A DNA stretch of 5,959 nt, taken from the NCBI GenBank assembly GCA_003242525.1, contig QGUU01000167.1, positions 1 to 5,959 of the forward strand. Direction: 5' to 3'. Position 1 is the first letter of the stretch. Each line of letters starts with the position of its first letter. Made by a program: the position numbers and the translations under genes. The stretch is from Pseudomonadota bacterium. Lineage in GTDB: Bacteria > Pseudomonadota > Alphaproteobacteria > Rhizobiales > Rhizobiaceae. Below are positions 1-5,191 of the stretch, piece by piece. The notes beneath the pieces were generated by a model. It had not been told where the DNA came from, searched no databases, and saw only the letters and a list, made by a program, of their open reading frames with translations.

Positions 1-886
1 TGCGCTCCTTCTCGTCCATCTCCAGAATGAAGCGGCGTCGCTGCTCTGCAGTATCGGTCAGTTCGCCGAAGCCATTGGCCAGTTCCACGCCGCAGCAATA
101 GAGTTCGAATCGCTCGGCCACGCGGGCGTCGCGTGGGCTCGGTCGGGCCAGCGCTGCCTCGGACACTGGATATTCACAAAGGATGGTGGCCTGCCCGATG
201 CCCAGATTGGGCTCGACGCGCTCCACCATCACCCGGCTGAACAGGTCCGCCCAGTTGTCGTCAGGCGCGGTGCGTATGCCGGCACGAACCAGTGACGCGC
301 GCAGCGCCTCCGCATCGGTCGAACCATCAGGTTCCACCGTGGCGAGAAGGTCGATGCCCGCATAACGATCGAATGCCTCCGCAACAGTAACTCTCTCCGC
401 TTCGGCGAAAGGATCGGCTTCACGATTGCGGAAAGAAAAACGCCTCGTCCCTGCCCGCTCGGCTGCAAGGGCCAGCAATGCCGCGCAGTCCTGCATCAGC
501 TTTTCATAATTTTCGCCGGCACGGTACCATTCGACCATGGTGAATTCGGGATGATGCAGGGCGCCGCGTTCCCGATTGCGCCAGACCCGGCCGAAGGAGA
601 ACAGGCGCCGCTCGCCGGCGGCAAGCAGCTTCTTGCAGGCGAATTCCGGCGAGGTGTGCAGATAAAGCGCCTTGCGCGACCCATCCGGCTGGATCGCTTC
701 GGTGGCAAAGGCCGACAGATGCGCTTCGTTGCCAGGCGAAACCTGCAACGCGGCAGTCTCGACCTCGACAAAGCCGCGTTCCGCGAACCATGCGCGCAGC
801 GCTGCCGAAATGGCATTGCGCGCCATCAGGCGCGGGCGGCGGTCGGCATGGACATGCGGAGTCCACCAGGGAGAAGCACTGGTCAT
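1..886 (-). CDS. epmA: EF-P beta-lysyltransferase EpmA (GenX/PoxA family), C-terminus cut off
   Basis: This is a lysyl-tRNA synthetase paralogue without the anticodon-binding domain. It activates beta-lysine with ATP and joins it to a conserved lysine of elongation factor P, in the cytoplasm. The frame is open for 295 codons from the ATG at 886 to the window edge. Class II synthetase features are visible: FVEVETAALQVSPGNEAHL at 39-57, TSPEF at 78-82, motif 2 with its arginine in RNRERGALHHPEFTMVEW at 103-120, and GVELANGFGELTD at 266-278. Motif 3, the last 50 or so residues and the stop lie outside. An in-frame ATG at 892 is an alternative start. I prefer 886 because a GGA lies 6 bases upstream and homologues begin near the SPWW segment. 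The gene runs divergently from efp, which encodes its substrate, and this supports EpmA over LysS. No frameshift or missing motif residue is seen in the visible part. Confidence 0.95.
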   Translation of the reverse strand, partial: MTSASPWWTPHVHADRRPRLMARNAISAALRAWFAERGFVEVETAALQVSPGNEAHLSAFATEAIQPDGSRKALYLHTSPEFACKKLLAAGERRLFSFGRVWRNRERGALHHPEFTMVEWYRAGENYEKLMQDCAALLALAAERAGTRRFSFRNREADPFAEAERVTVAEAFDRYAGIDLLATVEPDGSTDAEALRASLVRAGIRTAPDDNWADLFSRVMVERVEPNLGIGQATILCEYPVSEAALARPSPRDARVAERFELYCCGVELANGFGELTDTAEQRRRFILEMDEKER

Positions 887-970
887 TTTCATTCCGATTG
901 GCAGAAGGGTGGCGGCGCTTTGTAAGATGCGCTAAGGGGCTGCGCAAGGATTCAAAGCTTCAGGGAAAAC
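887..970. promoter_or_regulatory. Shared divergent upstream region of epmA and efp
   Basis: These 84 bases hold the 5' signals of both genes, so the two promoters must lie close together or overlap. On the plus strand a sigma70-like pair is visible: TTGGCA at 898-903, a 17-base spacer, then TGTAAG at 921-926. They match the consensus hexamers at 5 and 4 of 6 positions. This would start efp transcription near 932-934. On the minus strand only weak hexamers are found (TTGCGC, 17 bases, then TACAAA), so the epmA promoter is not assigned. No operator repeat was recognised. The promoter call is by eye and is an inference. Confidence 0.4.
962..966 (+). promoter_or_regulatory. Ribosome binding site of efp
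   Basis: AGGGA lies 4 bases before the ATG at 971. It fixes this start, which also gives an EF-P of standard length with the modified lysine at residue 34. Confidence 0.7.
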
Positions 971-1540
971 ATGGTCAAGGTCATTGCAAGCTCGCTCCGC
1001 AAGGGAAACGTCGTCGAGAAGGACGGCAAGCTCTACGTCGTCCTGTTCGCGGAGAACATCCATCCCGGCAAGGGCACTCCCGTAACCCAGCTCGACATGC
1101 GCCGCATCTCCGACGGGGTGAAGGTCTCGGAACGCTATCGTACCACCGAGCAGGTCGAGCGTGCCCATGTCGAGGACCGGGAACACACCTTCCTTTACCA
1201 GGATGCGGAAGGCTTCCACTTCATGAACCCGGAAACCTACGACCAGATTGCGGTTTCACCGGATGTGGTGGGCGATGCCGCGCCCTACCTTCAGGAGGGC
1301 ATGACCGTATCGGTTTCGGTGCACGAAGGCGTCGGCATTGCCATCGAGCTTCCGCAGCGCGCGGTGTTCGAAGTGGTTGAGACCGAGCCCGTGACCAAGG
1401 GGCAGACGGCCTCCTCTTCCTACAAGCCGGCAATCCTCTCCAATGGCGTCAAGACCGCCGTGCCGCCCCATATCACGGTTGGCACGCGCGTGGTCGTGAT
1501 GACCGCCGACGGCTCCTATGTCGAGCGCGCCAAGGACTGA
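971..1540 (+). CDS. efp: Translation elongation factor P
   Basis: EF-P binds between the P and E sites of the ribosome and promotes peptide bond formation at consecutive prolines. The product has 189 residues, the usual length. Its three beta-barrel domains are recognisable: a KOW-like N-terminal domain (about 1-63), a central OB domain (about 66-128), and a C-terminal OB domain (about 131-189) with the conserved family segment [20 protein letters not shown] at 152-171. The loop PGKG at 32-35 places lysine at residue 34, the position modified by EpmA in E. coli. The adjacent epmA indicates beta-lysylation here rather than rhamnosylation, which uses an arginine. EF-P is encoded by the virulence gene chvH in Agrobacterium, as I recall. 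The gene stands alone on its strand and ends before a terminator hairpin shared with rpmE. Confidence 0.98.
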   Translation: MVKVIASSLRKGNVVEKDGKLYVVLFAENIHPGKGTPVTQLDMRRISDGVKVSERYRTTEQVERAHVEDREHTFLYQDAEGFHFMNPETYDQIAVSPDVVGDAAPYLQEGMTVSVSVHEGVGIAIELPQRAVFEVVETEPVTKGQTASSSYKPAILSNGVKTAVPPHITVGTRVVVMTADGSYVERAKD

Positions 1541-1586
1541 GGGTTACCCCCCGCCGTCCCTTGATGCCTGCAGGTCAGGCAACAAA

Positions 1587-1610
1587 AAACCCGCCATCTC
1601 TGGCGGGTTT
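1587..1610. terminator. Bidirectional intrinsic terminator between efp and rpmE
   Basis: A perfect 10-base-pair stem (AAACCCGCCA at 1587-1596, TGGCGGGTTT at 1601-1610) closes a TCTC loop. On the minus strand the stem runs into a T-rich tail (the plus strand reads AACAAAAAA at 1581-1589), which makes a strong terminator for rpmE. On the plus strand the tail TTTCTGATTT is weaker but adequate for efp. The hairpin lies 46 bases after the efp stop and 22 bases after the rpmE stop, as expected for convergent genes. Confidence 0.9.
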
Positions 1611-1632
1611 CTGATTTCGGAAGCCCTGCGCT

Positions 1633-1854
1633 TCAGATACCGAGATTGGCGAACTTGCTCTTGAACTTCGAAAGACGGCCACCGCGATCCACCAGCGTCT
1701 GCTGGCCGCCGGTCCAGGCCGGGTGGGTCATCGGGTCGATGTCGAGGTTCATCGTGTCGCCTTCCTTGCCCCAGGTCGAGCGCGTCTCGTACTCGGTACC
1801 GTCGGTCATGACGACCTTGATGGTGTGATAGTCGGGATGGATGTCGGCCTTCAT
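1633..1854 (-). CDS. rpmE: 50S ribosomal protein L31, zinc-free type
   Basis: L31 is a small protein of the large ribosomal subunit that helps bridge the 50S and 30S subunits. The 73-residue product begins [20 protein letters not shown], carries the family motif HPAWTGG at 44-50 and ends in a basic segment ([12 protein letters not shown]). It has no cysteine at all, so it lacks the zinc-binding CxxC pairs of E. coli RpmE. This cysteine-free form is, from memory, usual in alphaproteobacteria. An AGGA ribosome binding site on the minus strand (1863-1866) lies 8 bases before the ATG. The gene is monocistronic, with its terminator directly downstream, and runs divergently from the ABC exporter gene. 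No confident promoter was found. Confidence 0.97.
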   Translation of the reverse strand: MKADIHPDYHTIKVVMTDGTEYETRSTWGKEGDTMNLDIDPMTHPAWTGGQQTLVDRGGRLSKFKSKFANLGI

Positions 1855-2027
1855 CGTTCTGGTCCTGCTGCGGGCACCGGCACATAAAGCTGCGTCGATG
1901 CGTCCCTTCCTAAAGTCCGAAGCCGCAGCTATGGAAAGCCACGGCTCCTCAAACAGTCGGGGTGCCTATACATCAGCCGAACTCGAATAACAATCCCGTC
2001 GGGGATTACCAGTCAGGAAAAGGGTCA
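1855..2027. promoter_or_regulatory. Divergent intergenic region between rpmE and the ABC exporter
   Basis: These 173 bases carry the 5' ends of both transcripts. They contain a spaced inverted repeat (AGCTGCG at 1888-1894 and CGCAGCT at 1924-1930, 29 bases apart) within the expected rpmE leader or promoter. Nearer the exporter gene is a short perfect hairpin (AATCCC at 1992-1997 and GGGATT at 2002-2007, loop GTCG). TATACA at 1967-1972 resembles a -10 element but has no good -35 partner. I could not assign either promoter, and a regulatory role for the repeats is an inference. Confidence 0.35.
2015..2024 (+). promoter_or_regulatory. Ribosome binding site selecting the ATG at 2028
   Basis: The purine-rich stretch AGGAAAAGGG ends 3 bases before the ATG at 2028, and its AGGA core lies 9 bases before it. 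The longer in-frame alternative, a GTG at 1962, has only a weak GGG just upstream. It would also add 22 polar residues unlike an exporter N-terminus. The ATG at 2028 is therefore preferred. Confidence 0.7.
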
Positions 2028-3824
2028 ATGGCGGAAAACAGCGCAGAAGAGCGACGACGCTCGCTCAGGCCGCTCCGCCGCCTTGCGCCCTATATCGCCC
2101 GGTATCGGGGACTTGTCATCGGTGCGGTGGTGTCACTGACGTTGGCGGCCGTTACCACGCTGGTTCTGCCGATCGCCGTGCGTCGCATGATCGACCACGG
2201 GTTTTCGACCTCCGACAGCTCCTTCATCGGCAATTATTTCACCATGCTGGTAGCCATGGCGGCAGTGCTGGCGGCTGCTTCTGCAGGGCGCTACTTCTTC
2301 GTCATCACTCTGGGCGAGCGAGTCGTGGCCGACCTGCGCCGCGACGTATTCTCGCATGTCACCACCCTGTCACCGGCCTTTTTCGATGCGACCCAGTCGG
2401 GCGAGATCGTCTCCCGGCTTGCCGCCGACACCACGCAGGTGAAATCAGCGGTCGGGGCCACCGCTTCCGTCGCCCTGCGCAACATTATCCTCGGCCTTGG
2501 GGCGGTCGCGATGATGGTCTTCACCAGCCCGAAGCTGTCCTCGCTGGTGCTCGTGGCCATCCCCGTAATCGTTTTTCCCCTTATCGCCTTCGGTCGCTCG
2601 GTGCGCCGCCGCTCCCGCCAGGCGCAGGACACGCTCGCCGAGGCCACCGCCTATGCCAGTGAGCAGATCGGCGCGATACGCACCCTGCAGTCCTTTACCA
2701 ACGAAAAACTCGTTACTGGGCGTTTTGCCGCCGCGGTCGAGGCCGCATTCGCGGCCGCGCGCGCCTCTATCCTTGCGCGTTCTCTGCTCACCTTCGTAGC
2801 CATCTTCCTGGTCTTCTCCTCGGTTGTGGCTGTGCTCTGGTTCGGCTCGCGCGATGTGCTGGCCGGCGACATGTCGCCCGGTACGCTGGGCCAGTTCCTT
2901 CTCTATGCAGTTTTCGCGGCAGGCGCGCTCGGGGCGCTGTCGGAAGTATGGGGCGAGCTTTCCCAGGCCGCCGGTGCTGCCGAACGCCTGACAGAAATCC
3001 TCGCCGAGAAGCCGGCAATAGCCGCGCCAGTGAAGCCGGCACCCCTGCCCTCGAAGCCCAGGGGTGAGATCGCGCTGGAGGGAGTTTCCTTCTCCTATCC
3101 CGTACGGCCCGATCGCGCAGCGGTCCATGGACTGACCTTTTCCGTGGAGCCAGGGGAGACGGTGGCAATCGTCGGCCCCTCGGGAGCAGGCAAGAGCACC
3201 GTGTTCTCGCTGCTGCAGCGGTTCTACGATCCGGAGGCCGGAACGATCCGCATAGACGGTATCGACATCAGCCAGGCGGACCCGGCCGCAGTGCGCGCCC
3301 GCATCGCAATCGTGCCCCAGGACGTCATCATTTTCGCAGCCAGCGTTCGTGACAATATCGCCTTTGGCCGGCCGGGGGCATCGGATGCGGAAATCGACGC
3401 GGCAGCAAAGGCGGCCCTGGCCGATGAGTTCGTCGCCCGGCTCCCGCAGGGTTACGACACCTTGCTCGGCGAACGGGGCGTGACGCTATCGGGCGGCCAG
3501 CGTCAGCGCATTGCCATCGCCCGCGCCATTTTGCGCGACGCGCCGATCCTGTTGCTCGACGAAGCCACCTCTGCCCTCGACGCCGCGAGCGAGGCGCTGG
3601 TGCAGGAAGCGCTGGAACACCTGATGCAGGGCCGCACCACGCTGGTGGTCGCGCATCGACTGGCCACGGTCCTCAAGGCCGATCGCATCCTCGTCATGAA
3701 GGATGGCCGAATCGTCGAGGAAGGCACGCATGCGAGCCTCGTGGCAAAAAGCGGCGTCTATGCCGAGCTGGCAAGGCTGCAATTCGAAACCGGCGCCGGC
3801 GCATTCGGCAAGGCCGCGGAGTAA
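2028..3824 (+). CDS. ABC exporter half-transporter, MsbA-like permease/ATPase fusion
   Basis: This is an inner-membrane ATP-driven exporter subunit that should work as a homodimer. The 598-residue product has the exporter order, membrane domain then ATPase. Six hydrophobic segments lie near 28-50, 71-93, 146-166, 169-189, 253-273 and 286-306. The nucleotide-binding domain is complete: A-loop Tyr357, Walker A GPSGAGKST at 383-391, Q-loop Gln431, signature LSGGQ at 487-491, Walker B ILLLDE at 507-512, D-loop SALD at 515-518 and H-loop His543. The catalytic glutamate (512) is present, so the site should be active. The sequence fits the MsbA-related ABCB subgroup common in alphaproteobacteria (the TIGR02204 type, from memory). 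The substrate cannot be read from sequence: lipid, drug and peptide export are all possible. No partner half-transporter or membrane fusion protein is adjacent. The gene appears monocistronic and converges with the amidohydrolase gene. Confidence 0.93.
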   Translation: MAENSAEERRRSLRPLRRLAPYIARYRGLVIGAVVSLTLAAVTTLVLPIAVRRMIDHGFSTSDSSFIGNYFTMLVAMAAVLAAASAGRYFFVITLGERVVADLRRDVFSHVTTLSPAFFDATQSGEIVSRLAADTTQVKSAVGATASVALRNIILGLGAVAMMVFTSPKLSSLVLVAIPVIVFPLIAFGRSVRRRSRQAQDTLAEATAYASEQIGAIRTLQSFTNEKLVTGRFAAAVEAAFAAARASILARSLLTFVAIFLVFSSVVAVLWFGSRDVLAGDMSPGTLGQFLLYAVFAAGALGALSEVWGELSQAAGAAERLTEILAEKPAIAAPVKPAPLPSKPRGEIALEGVSFSYPVRPDRAAVHGLTFSVEPGETVAIVGPSGAGKSTVFSLLQRFYDPEAGTIRIDGIDISQADPAAVRARIAIVPQDVIIFAASVRDNIAFGRPGASDAEIDAAAKAALADEFVARLPQGYDTLLGERGVTLSGGQRQRIAIARAILRDAPILLLDEATSALDAASEALVQEALEHLMQGRTTLVVAHRLATVLKADRILVMKDGRIVEEGTHASLVAKSGVYAELARLQFETGAGAFGKAAE

Positions 3825-3826
3825 GG

Positions 3827-3858
3827 TCCGGCCCCAAGGCTTCGGCAAGCGGCCCGGA
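3827..3858. terminator. Imperfect GC-rich hairpin between convergent genes, possible terminator
   Basis: In the 56 bases between the exporter stop and the amidohydrolase stop, TCCGGCC (3827-3833) can pair with GGCCCGGA (3851-3858) with one bulged base. An inner stem GCTT/AAGC (3839-3842 with 3847-3850) closes a CGGC loop. No T-run follows on either strand, so it is not a canonical intrinsic terminator. It may only slow polymerase or protect the 3' ends. Confidence 0.3.
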
Positions 3859-3880
3859 TGTCCACGTCGGCTATCCGCCG

Positions 3881-5029
3881 CTATCCCAGCAGATTGCGCG
3901 CGGTGCGCATGAAGATCCTGGCACCGATGGGAATGAGATCATCCGGGAAATCGTAGTCCGGATTGTGCAGCGCAGGATGATGCTCTCCTGCTCCCAGGAA
4001 GAACATGGCCGAAGGCGCGTTCCGCCCGAAGATGCCGAAATCCTCCGAGGCGCGCATCGGCAGGCTGTCCTCGTTGTGAACGATACCGTCCTGATCGAGC
4101 GCGGTGCGAAGGTGCTCCACCGCTTCCGGGGCATTCATGCTCGCCACGAAAATCTCGTGATAATCGATCTCGCAGGCCAGTCCCGATTCTCGGGCTGTCC
4201 GCCGCACCAGCTCTTCCGCGTCGGCGCACAGAGCCGCCATCCGCTCGTCCAGTCGCGTTCGCAAGGTTGCCCACACTTCCGCCTCGCCCGGCGCTACCCC
4301 GAAAACCGCCTCGCCCATCGAAGCATGGGTGACGGTGACCATGGCAAAATCATCCTCGGTGAAGGCACCACGCCCGAGCTTTGCAAGCGCCGGCATCAAC
4401 TGGCTGACCGCCAGCATGGGCGACACGCCGGTTTCCGGCATGGAGGAGTGCGCCGTCTTGCCCTTGAGCACGATGCGCATGCCGCGCGATGCACAGTTTA
4501 CCACGCCCGGCTTGAGCCTCACTTCGCCGAAGGGAATGCCGGGAAGGTTGTGCAGGGAGAAGGAGAAATCGGGCGCGATCGATTTAAAGCGCGGGTCCGC
4601 GACAACGCCGGCAGCACCATTGCCGGTTTCCTCGGCAGGCTGGAACATCAGCACCACCCGTCCCTTCGCTGGCCGACGGCGCCCGAACTGCCGGCCGAGA
4701 GCGGCGAGAATGGCCGTGTGCCCGTCATGGCCGCACATATGCGACTTGCCCGGCACGCGGGAGGCATGAGGCACTCCCGACAGTTCCTCGATGGGGAGGG
4801 CATCCAGCTCGGAGCGGAACAGCACCGTCGGGCCGGGCCGGCCGCTGTCATAAACCATTGCGACCCCATGGCCGCCCAGGCCTGTCAGCACCTCGTCCGG
4901 CTGGGTGTCGGCAAGAAAAGCGACCACTTCGCGGGCGGTCTGTTCTTCCTCGTTGGATATTTCCGGCTGTTCATGCAGCTTGCGCCGAAACGCCGTGAGT
5001 TCGATCACATCCTGGTTCGTCAGGGACAA
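3881..5029 (-). CDS. M20D family metallo-amidohydrolase (hippurate or N-acyl amino acid hydrolase type)
   Basis: This is a cytoplasmic dinuclear metal hydrolase expected to split an amide bond in an N-acyl amino acid or similar compound. The 382 residues match the family length. Likely metal ligands are Cys99 and His101 (in CGHDGH, 99-104), Glu134 (PAEE, 131-134), His160 (SLHNLPG) and His355 (ALHNPDYDFPDD, 353-364). Glu133 is the expected general base. The dimerisation domain (about 180-290) contains GKTAHSSMP at 190-198, with His194 at the position where the family usually has a G(G)H(A) motif. The family FRADMDALP segment reads FRSELDALP here. No signal peptide is seen. The start is TTG at 5029, supported by a GGAG site and by the M20 N-terminus (LTAFRRKLHEQPEIS). 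The gene lies 15 bases after a possible small gene that overlaps the M32 carboxypeptidase, so operon expression is likely. The exact substrate is unknown. Confidence 0.92.
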   Translation of the reverse strand: MSLTNQDVIELTAFRRKLHEQPEISNEEEQTAREVVAFLADTQPDEVLTGLGGHGVAMVYDSGRPGPTVLFRSELDALPIEELSGVPHASRVPGKSHMCGHDGHTAILAALGRQFGRRRPAKGRVVLMFQPAEETGNGAAGVVADPRFKSIAPDFSFSLHNLPGIPFGEVRLKPGVVNCASRGMRIVLKGKTAHSSMPETGVSPMLAVSQLMPALAKLGRGAFTEDDFAMVTVTHASMGEAVFGVAPGEAEVWATLRTRLDERMAALCADAEELVRRTARESGLACEIDYHEIFVASMNAPEAVEHLRTALDQDGIVHNEDSLPMRASEDFGIFGRNAPSAMFFLGAGEHHPALHNPDYDFPDDLIPIGARIFMRTARNLLG

Positions 5030-5037
5030 TTCGCTCT

Positions 5038-5041
5038 CTCC
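5038..5041 (-). promoter_or_regulatory. Ribosome binding site for the TTG start of the amidohydrolase
   Basis: On the minus strand GGAG lies 8 bases before the TTG at 5029, which is standard spacing. The region has no in-frame ATG that would keep the conserved FRRKLHEQPEIS segment near residues 14-25, so the TTG is the best start. Confidence 0.7.
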
Positions 5042-5044
5042 ACG

Positions 5045-5191
5045 TCAGTTTGGTTTTCCGGCGCCATGCTGCCCGGAGCTTCCCGCGGGAATGGACAGCA
5101 AAACGCCCTCGGGCGGCGCGATTTCAACGACACGCAATGCCGCACCCCTCGGCGCGACTGGCATCGGGCCGTCGCGAACAGAGACGGTCAC
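5045..5191 (-). CDS. Possible small protein of 48 residues, GTG start, overlapping the carboxypeptidase stop
   Basis: This frame starts at a GTG that shares four bases (GTGA, 5188-5191) with the stop of the carboxypeptidase gene, a classic arrangement for coupled translation. GGAAAGG just upstream on the minus strand could serve as a ribosome binding site, though its spacing is short. The frame runs 48 codons to a TGA at 5045-5047. The product starts MTVSVRDGPMPVAPRGAALR, continues through a short hydrophobic stretch (GVLLSIPAG) and ends SSGQHGAGKPN. About 70 percent of its codons end in G or C. It has no recognisable domain, membrane helix or signal peptide. It fills nearly all of the gap between the two enzyme genes. 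I do not recognise it. It could equally be non-coding spacer that happens to be open, or a remnant of a longer gene. Confidence 0.35.
   Translation of the reverse strand: MTVSVRDGPMPVAPRGAALRVVEIAPPEGVLLSIPAGSSGQHGAGKPN

Noticed and set aside
504..947. A 147-codon minus-strand frame over the epmA start
   Set aside because: It is a different frame from the one that encodes the synthetase motifs. Its Arg/Pro/Cys-rich product is a shadow of epmA.
790..1380. A 196-codon plus-strand frame spanning the start of epmA and most of efp
   Set aside because: It crosses the divergent promoter region and overlaps two certain genes in other frames. The product is Arg/Gly/His-rich without a domain.
1566..1580. 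A small hairpin (GCCTG/CAGGC) with the 8-base palindrome CCTGCAGG upstream of the main terminator
   Set aside because: The stem is only five pairs and is followed by A residues, not T, on the plus strand. The stronger hairpin at 1587-1610 explains termination.
1962..2027. A GTG at 1962 as the exporter start, adding 22 residues
   Set aside because: It has a poor ribosome binding site, the added residues are polar and unlike the family, and the codon lies against a TATACA that could be a promoter element. The ATG at 2028 has a strong site.
2445..3128. A 227-codon minus-strand frame inside the exporter gene
   Set aside because: It lies wholly within a complete ABC exporter gene. The product is low-complexity Gly/Arg/Glu-rich with no recognisable motif.
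3871..3886. Direct repeat of CTATCC with a 10-base period at the amidohydrolase 3' end
   Set aside because: Two copies of six bases are expected by chance and overlap the stop codon. There is no further array.
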